A stretch of DNA of 64,000 bases from NCBI RefSeq assembly GCF_037389425.1, contig NZ_JBBHKR010000042.1, forward strand, positions 62,001 through 126,000, written 5' to 3'. Below the pieces are notes generated by a model. It made no database searches, was not told where the DNA came from, and worked only from the letters and a program-made list of their open reading frames with translations. Shown here in pieces: positions 24,575 through 31,773 of this stretch (the stretch's first letter is position 1; each line of letters begins with the position of its first letter). A program made the translations under genes and the position numbers. The DNA is from Stygiolobus sp037389425 (GTDB lineage: Archaea; Thermoproteota; Thermoprotei_A; Sulfolobales; Sulfolobaceae).

Positions 24575-25069
24575 ATGGAGACAAAAGTAGGAATTATAGG
24601 AAATAAGGTAATCCACGTCATAAGAGATACTGATCCTATATCACTAGCAGCAAAAGAGCTTAGAGAACATAACATAGGTGCACTTGTAGTAATAGATAAT
24701 AATAATAAGATAGTAGGAATATTCACAGAAAGGGATCTAATTAAAGTAGTTGCTGATGGCAGGACTGATGCAAAAGTGTCTGATTACATGACTAGAAATG
24801 TAATAGGAGTTACAGAAGACACAGATATAGTAGACGCACTAGAAGTTATGCTGGATAATGGTTTTAGACATCTGCCGATTTTAAGTAAAGACGGAAAGAT
24901 AACTGGATTAGTGAGTATAAGAGATTTAGTGAAAGCTTTATTAGACCCTCATGTTTTTCAATTTAAAAAAGAGGCTTCGGAAGTCAAGGGTTCTGGTTAT
25001 ATATGTCCAGTCTGTGGAATAGAAATTGATGAATTCGGATATTGTGGTTGTGGCACCGGCTCTGGATAA
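24575..25069 (+). CDS. CBS-pair protein with C-terminal zinc-ribbon-like tail
   Basis: 164 residues. Two CBS motifs make one Bateman module (DPISLAAKELREHNIGALVVID, then VSDYMTRNVIGVTEDTDIVDAL), which normally binds adenine nucleotides. The tail YICPVCGIEIDEFGYCGCG has four cysteines in two CxxC/CxC-like groups and could hold zinc or iron. The TATA-like AAGTTTATC near 24541 fits a leaderless or short-leader transcript. The partner or effector is unknown. Confidence 0.8.
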   Translation: METKVGIIGNKVIHVIRDTDPISLAAKELREHNIGALVVIDNNNKIVGIFTERDLIKVVADGRTDAKVSDYMTRNVIGVTEDTDIVDALEVMLDNGFRHLPILSKDGKITGLVSIRDLVKALLDPHVFQFKKEASEVKGSGYICPVCGIEIDEFGYCGCGTGSG

Positions 25070-25101
25070 ATTTTATTAGTATAGTATTCATTTTTTATCT
25101 A

Positions 25102-25449
25102 ATGATAATATTCTATGCGATCGGTGAAAGAGATAGGGCAAAGGAGCTTGTAAAAATTATTACTAAAACTAGATGGAAAACAGTATCTAAACATGCCATA
25201 AAAATTGCTAGTTCATCAATAGGTGCTTCTATAGTTTTATTCAAGCCTACAAAAGCAGGTCTAGCAGTAGCATTATGGTTAAAGCAAAAAGCCGAAGAGT
25301 TGGGTATGATGGCGATGGTAGGTTGGTTCACGCAAATCGAGAATATACCGCCTGAGGTGGAGGAAGCGATAAAAACTGATTTAAATAAGCTCTTAATGAA
25401 GGAGTTGGACGTTCCTTGGTCACCTGAGATTAATGTAAAAAATCTGTAA
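25102..25449 (+). CDS. Hypothetical protein
   Basis: 115 residues from ATG 25102. The frame is open upstream to 25042, but that segment overlaps the preceding CBS gene in another frame and looks like untranslated leader. It begins IIFYAIGERDRAKELVKIITK and has a hydrophobic middle (SSSIGASIVLFKPTKAGLAVALWL) too polar for a clear membrane helix. No known motif. It follows the CBS gene closely on the same strand. Confidence 0.5.
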   Translation: MIIFYAIGERDRAKELVKIITKTRWKTVSKHAIKIASSSIGASIVLFKPTKAGLAVALWLKQKAEELGMMAMVGWFTQIENIPPEVEEAIKTDLNKLLMKELDVPWSPEINVKNL

Positions 25450-25526
25450 AAATACTTATTAATCAAAAATATAAATTTAAGTTAAAATAAATATTTTCTA
25501 AATCAGAGTTAAGAGAAAGGTACTAA

Positions 25527-27275
25527 TTAACCCGTTATCTGATTCGGCTCAAGTAATTTCTCGTTCCTGAATTGTACGGTATCGTTACTCTTAGTTATTA
25601 TCGTATAGTCCACTATGCCGGAAAGGTACTTCTGAATCTTCTCAAATCTTCTCTGGTCAAATGTCATAAATGACTCATCAATTATGAAGAACGGACTCTT
25701 GAAATACTCTTTCAATCCTATCAATACTAATACCAATGCTATTGCAGTCTTCTCTGAAGTAGACAGTTTCTTCAAATCCATCTTCACATTGTCCTTCTTT
25801 ATTACTATTCTATATTTCTCATCTATTTCAGCTGTATAATTAAATTCAAGATCCCTCATTAAAGAGTTAGCCAGGTTGCTAAAAGTGTCCTTCACTACAG
25901 TTAGTCTTCTAATGTATTCCTTATCTAGAGTAGAAATTTGATCTTCTATATCCTTTATATTCTTTCTGAAGCTTTGTAGTTCTTCCATAATTCTTTTAGG
26001 TATGCCTATTCTTTGTAGCTCTAACTCTATATTGCTCCTTTGTTGCTGAAGCTCTTTTATACGTTTATCAAGTTCACTTTCTCCACTTAAGCTTAAGTCT
26101 TTGGTGTCAAGCTCCTCTATTTTTTCCTTCAGTTCTCTAATTTGTCTCTGCAATGTTTCAATAGATTTTTGTATCTCACCTATCTCTAGTTTATACGTTT
26201 CTAGTTCATTTTGCTTATTAGTTAATTGTTGTTCATATTTCTCTATTTCTTTTACTTTATTAGTAATTGTATTAATCCTGCTTTGTAAGTTGTTTATTTC
26301 CTTTGTTATCTCGTCCCTTTGTCTAGTTACTTCTGTTAGTTCTTTCTTTATGGTATCTAATCTCTCCTTCCAAATTGAAGGATTTACTTCATGTCCACAA
26401 ACGTAACATACGGCTAAATGTCTCTCATCAGCCTCTTTTATTTCATCTAGTACTCTCCCAAGCATTCTGTAGTCTACGTCTAGGTTATACTTTTTTGAGT
26501 TAAGATTTTGTAACTTTGCGTTAAGTTCTTCTATCTCTTTTAATAAATTCTCTTTAGAAATAGAGTTCAGATTCTTTTTAAGTTCTTCTATCTCTCTCTC
26601 AATTCTTTTTGCTTTAGCTTCCTTTTCTCTCAATTCTTTTTGCCTTACTTCAAGTCTTTTTTCTAAGTCTTCTAATCTATTCTTCTTAGTTATCCTGATA
26701 CTATTTTCAGTGTTTATTCTTATACTCTCTCTATCTTTTTCTAGTTTCTCTAACTGTTGATTTATTGCCTCTAATTGTTTCATATAATTTTCAGCTTCAT
26801 TATATTTCTTTTGATATTCTTCATATGTTGCTTTTATTTCTCCCAGTTTATATTGTAAGTTTTCTTTTTTCTTCTTAATCTCATCAATTTTTGATGCCGC
26901 AGATATAAACCACTCTATGTTCTCGTCTCCGACTAATATTCTTGCTACTAACGGGTTCTCGGGTGAGAAATACGACAGTAGTAATGCATTTTTATCATCC
27001 ATATACAGTTTTTTCTCTTCCTCTATCCTATTCTTAATTCTCTTAAATCTTCTGTAATATAATTTGCCGTCTATTTCAGCTTCGACATATCCTTCATCAC
27101 TAAAAACATTCAGCAGATCCTCCGCTGTTATCTCCGATGTTAACAACGAAATCAAAGCTCTCGCTAACGATGTTTTACCATATGCATTAGGCGCTTCGTA
27201 TATAGATATGCCCTTCTTTATAGAGAGATAAAGTTCTCTGCTAATACCGCCTACATTATAAAGCCTAACTTGCAT
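25527..27275 (-). CDS. SMC/Rad50-like ATPase (archaea-specific SMC-related; coalescin ClsN candidate)
   Basis: 582 residues. The N-terminal half-ATPase has a Walker A variant APNAYGKTSLA near residue 35, followed by about 130 residues of head. Long heptad coiled coils flank a zinc-hook-like centre with CYVCGHEVN. The C-terminal head has LSTSEKTAIALVLV as signature motif and FFIIDESFMTFD as Walker B. This is shorter than the true Rad50 at 31754 and has a different signature. In Sulfolobus an SMC-family protein of this kind, coalescin (ClsN), organises chromosome compartments; identity with ClsN is a candidate assignment, the broader SMC-related call is firm. Confidence 0.7.
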   Translation of the reverse strand: MQVRLYNVGGISRELYLSIKKGISIYEAPNAYGKTSLARALISLLTSEITAEDLLNVFSDEGYVEAEIDGKLYYRRFKRIKNRIEEEKKLYMDDKNALLLSYFSPENPLVARILVGDENIEWFISAASKIDEIKKKKENLQYKLGEIKATYEEYQKKYNEAENYMKQLEAINQQLEKLEKDRESIRINTENSIRITKKNRLEDLEKRLEVRQKELREKEAKAKRIEREIEELKKNLNSISKENLLKEIEELNAKLQNLNSKKYNLDVDYRMLGRVLDEIKEADERHLAVCYVCGHEVNPSIWKERLDTIKKELTEVTRQRDEITKEINNLQSRINTITNKVKEIEKYEQQLTNKQNELETYKLEIGEIQKSIETLQRQIRELKEKIEELDTKDLSLSGESELDKRIKELQQQRSNIELELQRIGIPKRIMEELQSFRKNIKDIEDQISTLDKEYIRRLTVVKDTFSNLANSLMRDLEFNYTAEIDEKYRIVIKKDNVKMDLKKLSTSEKTAIALVLVLIGLKEYFKSPFFIIDESFMTFDQRRFEKIQKYLSGIVDYTIITKSNDTVQFRNEKLLEPNQITG

Positions 27276-27517
27276 TAATCATAATACGTGATACTCACCT
27301 TAAAAATATTTTGATTAAACTAATAGGGATATTAAGGTTTAGGCTAATTCTAATGACATTTATATCTCTCTGGAAAGAATGAGAACAGTTAGCTCGTACT
27401 AACTCAAGTAGAATTATTTTATTTTTATTAAGAATTATTCAAGTAATTAAGGGCTAACCTTTCTGTTATCAAGAGAAAAATAAAGTTTAAAGTAAATTGC
27501 AAAAGTATTAATCCTAC
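27276..27517. other. Divergent intergenic region with small hairpin
   Basis: 242 bp between the divergent SMC-like gene and the nucleoside hydrolase gene. It is AT-rich. AGTTAG and CTAACT around 27389-27406 form a 6-bp stem with a 6-nt loop. A TATA-like AAGTTTAAAG near 27484-27493 lies 25-35 bp before ATG 27518. No open frame or guide-RNA boxes were seen. Confidence 0.35.
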
Positions 27518-28441
27518 ATGAAAAGAAAGGTTATTTTTGATACAGATACAGCAAGTGATGACACTATAGCTCTCTTATTGTCACTAGAATTTTTCGACGT
27601 GGAAGGAGTTACAGTAGTTGCTGGAAATGTGAAGTATGAAAATGAGATAAATAATGCTTTATTTACTCTAGAATATTTCGGCTATTCTCATGTACCGGTC
27701 TTTTTAGGGGCTTCTAGGCCGATTAGAGGTATCTGGAGGACTGTTGAAGAAGTTCATGGAGAGAAAGGTATGGGGAGGTTGGATATACCAAAACCCTCGA
27801 AAAAACCAGAAAATATTTTTGCAAGCGATGCAATAATAGAGCTATCAAAAAAATATAATGGAGAACTAGAAATCTTAGCCGTATCACCTTTAACGAATTT
27901 AGCATTAGCGTACTTGAAAGATCCTTCTATAGTAAAGAGAATTAAGAAGGTCTGGATTATGGGAGGTGCCTTTACAAGAGGCAATACGACGGAAATCGCA
28001 GAGTTCAATTTTTGGGTAGACCCAGAGGCTGCTGAGATAGTCTTGAAAAGCGGTTTTGATATTACAATAGTACCGTGGGAAATAGCTGAGGAAGCCGCTA
28101 CAATAACAGATGATGAGTGGTCAAGAATTTCATCTATGGGTACAAATCGTTCGAACTTTTTTATCAAAGTTAATGAAGTTCTAAGAGAATACTCCAAAAG
28201 TACAGGATCCAAGGGTAGCGTACATCCAGATTCACTAACTGTAGCCATTGCTTACGACAACAGTATTATTCTCGAATCAGTAGAGAAAAGAGTGGATGTA
28301 GAGGTTTGTGGAAAATCAAGGGGGGCTATGCTGGTGGACTGGTATGATATGACAAAGAGTGATATAAAGGTAGAAATAGTTACAAAAGCAGACTCCTCTA
28401 AGTTTAAGAAGTACTTATTTGAGGTTCTTTCAAAAGCTTAG
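27518..28441 (+). CDS. Inosine/uridine-preferring nucleoside hydrolase
   Basis: 307 residues. The calcium-binding motif DTDTASDDTIALL is at residues 8-20. LAVSPLTNLALAY, KVWIMGGAF, EFNFWVDPEAAEIVL and the second acidic site in SVHPDSLTVAIAY follow in family order. The enzyme splits ribonucleosides into base and ribose for salvage. Length is normal. The 3' end overlaps the convergent Fur-like gene by 38 nt. Confidence 0.88.
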   Translation: MKRKVIFDTDTASDDTIALLLSLEFFDVEGVTVVAGNVKYENEINNALFTLEYFGYSHVPVFLGASRPIRGIWRTVEEVHGEKGMGRLDIPKPSKKPENIFASDAIIELSKKYNGELEILAVSPLTNLALAYLKDPSIVKRIKKVWIMGGAFTRGNTTEIAEFNFWVDPEAAEIVLKSGFDITIVPWEIAEEAATITDDEWSRISSMGTNRSNFFIKVNEVLREYSKSTGSKGSVHPDSLTVAIAYDNSIILESVEKRVDVEVCGKSRGAMLVDWYDMTKSDIKVEIVTKADSSKFKKYLFEVLSKA

Positions 28442-28826
28442 AACATTCCGCAGTAACAACGACGTTAAGGGATTTAACATTTATTCCTTTCTCACTCAGT
28501 TCTTTATATAACCCCTCAAGATCTACATTAACGTCTATAATTTGATTAGAGTCTTCACAGTAAACATTTACGTGTAAATCCCTCTTAATTTCATACCACG
28601 TTATTCCGTTAACTTCGAACGAATTTAGTAGCCCCGCTTTTTCCAGGGCATTAAGCGCGTTGTATACTGTGGATAAGCTTATACTTGGCTCTGATTTCTT
28701 AAGCTCATTATATATCTGCTCACCGTTAAAATGACCTCCACTATACAATAGTTTTAGTATTGACAGTCTCTGAGGTGTAACCTTCAATCCTTTTTGTCTT
28801 AATAGGTCAGCTAAGTCTATTTCCAC
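28404..28826 (-). CDS. Fur-family transcriptional regulator with incomplete zinc site
   Basis: 140 residues. Residues 1-80 form the Fur/PerR winged helix (GLKVTPQRLSILKLL, then SLSTVYNALNALEKAGLL). The dimerisation domain has the HVNVYC segment, where the usual HHHxxCxxCG motif has lost its second cysteine (CEDS), and a single C-terminal cysteine in TAECSK. The metal-sensing or structural zinc site is therefore altered. The start is GTG 28826. A TATA-like run around 28849-28858 on the minus strand lies about 27 bp upstream, fitting a leaderless transcript. Likely targets are metal or oxidative-stress genes. Confidence 0.8.
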   Translation of the reverse strand: MEIDLADLLRQKGLKVTPQRLSILKLLYSGGHFNGEQIYNELKKSEPSISLSTVYNALNALEKAGLLNSFEVNGITWYEIKRDLHVNVYCEDSNQIIDVNVDLEGLYKELSEKGINVKSLNVVVTAECSKLLKEPQISTS

Positions 28827-29020
28827 AAGTAATAACTACTAACACAAAACAATTTAAAAATTATTTACAAATGTGATATATTCTATAATTTTCATGGGAT
28901 ATAACTCATACCTTATAATTGGAAAAGGCATTTTATATTGTTGTTTATGTACGGTTCATGTGTATTTTATGGATGTTTCACTGTAAAAACTTTAAATTCC
29001 GCGAGTAAAATTGTTTTTAA

Positions 29021-29080
29021 TAGGCAGGATCACCTCTGGGAGTATGAGTATTAACTCAACGATGACCAGAGGGCCAATGT
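29021..29080 (+). other. Structured intergenic element, possible small RNA
   Basis: Within the 254-bp gap between the Fur-like gene and the next gene. CCTCTGG (29033-29039) pairs with CCAGAGG (29066-29072), enclosing a smaller stem TGAGT/ACTCA (29045-29049 with 29054-29058). A TATA-like CTTTAAAT at about 28989-28996 would start a plus-strand RNA near 29021. The 5' part contains GGATCACCTC, identical to the usual 3' end of archaeal 16S rRNA. Read on the minus strand, the hairpin follows the stop of the gene at 29081 and could be its terminator. No box C/D pair is present. Confidence 0.25.
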
Positions 29081-29590
29081 TTAAATCGTGGATTCCTCTT
29101 TGATATCTTCAACAGTTCTTTTATCTTCGACACCCTCCACTTTAATTATCCGTTTGATGATGTTAATTTTTTCATTAATATTTTCAAGGAAGATAATAAG
29201 GTCCTCTCTTCTTCTCTTCAACGATAAATGGAAGGGATTCTCTTCATACCTTCTGTCTAGGAAGAGCAGCTCACGTTCAACTAACTCTTTCTCGTTCTCA
29301 TAATATACGTAAAGCTCTATTATGTCAAGGATATCTTTCCTTTCCTCAGCTTTTAAAGAGTAATAAGGGCAAATATAGCATAGAAGAGGGTGGGGTGTAG
29401 CTCTTCTATCTTTTCCGATCCACTCGAGCAATATTGAATCTTTTTTGATTACATATCTGGAACAAACTCCATTCATAAAGTAAATGCAGCTGTCCCTCTT
29501 CTTTCTCCCCTCTTCTATCTTGTCTTCATAATTACTTATCTCCTTTGAAAATACCATATCAGCAATTAGCTCTCTAAACTTCTCCATCAA
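29081..29590 (-). CDS. Hypothetical protein with four cysteines and C-terminal coiled coil
   Basis: 169 residues. Four cysteines occur in the first half (DSCIYFMNGVCSRY and PLLCYICPYY), spaced like a metal-binding or Fe-S site. The second half is highly charged helix with coiled-coil character. I do not recognise the family. It is divergent from the CBS protein gene at 29637 with 46 nt between. Confidence 0.55.
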   Translation of the reverse strand: MMEKFRELIADMVFSKEISNYEDKIEEGRKKRDSCIYFMNGVCSRYVIKKDSILLEWIGKDRRATPHPLLCYICPYYSLKAEERKDILDIIELYVYYENEKELVERELLFLDRRYEENPFHLSLKRRREDLIIFLENINEKINIIKRIIKVEGVEDKRTVEDIKEESTI

Positions 29591-29636
29591 ATAATATACT
29601 ATGAATTTATGAGTTTAAATTTCATTATGATATACC

Positions 29637-30443
29637 ATGGGAATAGTAAGAGAGCCTATAATCGTGAGGCCACACGATTCATTGTTACATACAATAAAGA
29701 TTATGACAATGGAATATGTGCCTAAGTTGATAGTAGGGGATGAGAACGGCAATCCTTTAGGTGTAGTGACACAAAAAGATGTTCTCAAGTTTATAAGTAA
29801 AATGGGAAGTAGAGAGCTTGATAGCGTTTACGTCTCCGAAGTTATGAGAAAGGATATAGTGACGGTTACAAGTGACATTGAACCGCTTGAAGCCGCTCAA
29901 ATAATGATAGAGAAGAAACAACCTATGCTAATAGTCACCTCGGACAGCGGGAGAATTTTAGGTATGATAATAAAAAGCGACCTATCTCAGTATTACGGTA
30001 GTTTGATTAGAGGAATACAAAAAATTTCGGAATATATGACCAAAAATCCAATAATTATCAATGAAAATTCTAGCATGCATGAGGCATTGAACTTGATATT
30101 ATCAAACGACATCAGCAGATTAATAGTGGTCAGTGACGGGAAAATTGTCGGTACAATAACCACCACAGACCTCTTATATTTAGCTCCAGTGTTGAAGATG
30201 AAGGAAGTTAACGTAAAAGTTAAGGAAGTAATGACACCAACTATTGTTATAGTAGATGAATATGAGGACCTAAATTACGCTGCTAGATTAATGGCTAATA
30301 GAAAGGTCAAAGGTCTTCCCGTAGTGGGTGTTTCCGGAGAACTAAAAGGTATACTAACTACAACTGATATTGTTAGAGCGTTAACTGATGAGAAAACTAG
30401 AAAATATCTTCTAGAACTTAAACTCTACACTACTACCTTTTAA
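29637..30443 (+). CDS. Four-CBS-domain protein
   Basis: 268 residues made of four CBS motifs forming two Bateman modules: IIVRPHDSLLHTIKIM, VMRKDIVTVTSDIEPLEAA, YMTKNPIIINENSSMHEAL and VMTPTIVIVDEYEDLNYAARL. No enzyme or DNA-binding domain is attached, so it may act as a separate nucleotide-sensing subunit. The 3' end overlaps the convergent thiamine-binding-like gene by 11 nt. Confidence 0.85.
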   Translation: MGIVREPIIVRPHDSLLHTIKIMTMEYVPKLIVGDENGNPLGVVTQKDVLKFISKMGSRELDSVYVSEVMRKDIVTVTSDIEPLEAAQIMIEKKQPMLIVTSDSGRILGMIIKSDLSQYYGSLIRGIQKISEYMTKNPIIINENSSMHEALNLILSNDISRLIVVSDGKIVGTITTTDLLYLAPVLKMKEVNVKVKEVMTPTIVIVDEYEDLNYAARLMANRKVKGLPVVGVSGELKGILTTTDIVRALTDEKTRKYLLELKLYTTTF

Positions 30444-30735
30444 TTACTTCAAGCTTATGTTCGATACTGTTTTCTTTATCTCTCCTATCATCTATTTTAA
30501 TAAGGGTGACTATCCTCTTAACTCCCATCCTTTCCAGTTCATCATTGATTTCTTTCAGTACGTATCCAAGTTTGGTTATATCGTCTAGTTCTAATGTGGA
30601 CATTGCAGGTGAAGGGTAGTATTTTATACCTAATCTATCTAGGACATCAAAAACCTTCTTTATATAAGGCGAAAGGCTTGTACTAGATGTTCCTATCGGT
30701 TCGACACTTATATCTACAAGAACTTTTTTAGGCAT
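30433..30735 (-). CDS. MTH1187/YkoF-type thiamine-binding family protein (UPF0045)
   Basis: 100 residues: VLVDISVEPIGTSSTSLSPYI, YYPSPAMSTLELDDI and RIVTLIKIDDRRDK are the family's conserved blocks. Members form tetramers with a ferredoxin-like fold, and some bind thiamine or related molecules. Enzymatic activity is not known. It lies downstream of nurA on the same strand with 36 nt between and may be read through from the repair operon. Confidence 0.8.
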   Translation of the reverse strand: MPKKVLVDISVEPIGTSSTSLSPYIKKVFDVLDRLGIKYYPSPAMSTLELDDITKLGYVLKEINDELERMGVKRIVTLIKIDDRRDKENSIEHKLEVIKR

Positions 30736-30771
30736 ACAGAAATTCTATCAATTGGACTTAAAAAATAATTT

Positions 30772-31773
30772 TTATAAGAACTGACTTGGCCACCACTCCT
30801 CTTGTTTAGGTTTAAACCCAAGTAATCTCATAACCCTTTTCACATCATCCCTACTGATCCTTACGTCTTTATGAACTTCTAACAACGGGTACGGATACCC
30901 TCTTACTGAAATTGCCGCTAAAGTGTTTATGAATTCTAACAGTTTTCCTCTTTCAAAAAAGTCAAATTTTAAGATCCTGCCATCTTTATCTAGCCTCACC
31001 AATGAAGTGTAAAATTTTAGGTTTGACATTATCCTACTTGCTTTTTTACTTACTACATACTTATCCTCAATTGTTTTCTCTATGGGTTGAGTATAACCGA
31101 TACCTTGAGTAAAGAGCTCTAAAACTACTACATCGGAATAAGGTTGACCAAAGATGTCTGATGACTTACTGTTTTTAGATATGAATAAAAGTTTCTCTCT
31201 ATACTTCTCTATAAGTAGCGAGATAGCATAGTGATTTTCCGCAACTAATAACTTGTGCATTTTTTCCTCGCTTTCTCTCTCCTTGAGGGAAATAATATCA
31301 TCGACAGTAAATACATCATCTACATCCGAAATTTTCTCAGTTACTTTATGTCTTCCTATCTTTTTTGCTAAACTTCCGTCCAATAGGATTAGGTCGGCTT
31401 TATCCCCATTCTTTATTGCCAATTGCAATTCCATTAATTGCATAACAAGCGAGATTCTTTCCTTAGCATGATTACCGGGCCTGAAAGCATCAATTAGCAC
31501 CTTATCGTCTACTCTCTTTATATTTCTTCCATCATACAATACAGCTTCAGCATCAACGATAAACACTACTCCTGATCTAGTCTCTTTAGACCACATTCCA
31601 CCGTCAATAGCTAAAATGTTTTTTGAAGGTATATTAGTTGGAGGTAGATATGTAATCCATTTGGTATCTAATTTTTCTTTAACCATGGCAAATAACTGGT
31701 TTTTTAATTCAGCAGTGCTTACTAGTATTCTTTGTTTGTTTTCTAGTATTTCGTTATACAACCTGCTGATCAT
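30772..31773 (-). CDS. nurA: NurA 5'-3' nuclease
   Basis: 333 residues of the NurA family: NILAIDGGMWSKETRSGVVFIVDAEAV carries the first catalytic Asp, LILLDGSL the second, and the C-terminal part has YPLLEVHKDVRISRDD. NurA works with the HerA translocase to resect DNA ends and make 3' overhangs for recombination. Its start overlaps the end of rad50 by 20 nt, so it is the last gene of the herA-mre11-rad50-nurA operon, an arrangement typical of thermophilic archaea. Confidence 0.9.
   Translation of the reverse strand: MISRLYNEILENKQRILVSTAELKNQLFAMVKEKLDTKWITYLPPTNIPSKNILAIDGGMWSKETRSGVVFIVDAEAVLYDGRNIKRVDDKVLIDAFRPGNHAKERISLVMQLMELQLAIKNGDKADLILLDGSLAKKIGRHKVTEKISDVDDVFTVDDIISLKERESEEKMHKLLVAENHYAISLLIEKYREKLLFISKNSKSSDIFGQPYSDVVVLELFTQGIGYTQPIEKTIEDKYVVSKKASRIMSNLKFYTSLVRLDKDGRILKFDFFERGKLLEFINTLAAISVRGYPYPLLEVHKDVRISRDDVKRVMRLLGFKPKQEEWWPSQFL

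Noticed and set aside
28441..29080. Operon or ORF hidden in the gap after the Fur-like gene
   Set aside because: A strong GAGGTGAT on the minus strand near 29028-29035 looks like a ribosome-binding site, but is followed only by a nine-codon frame.
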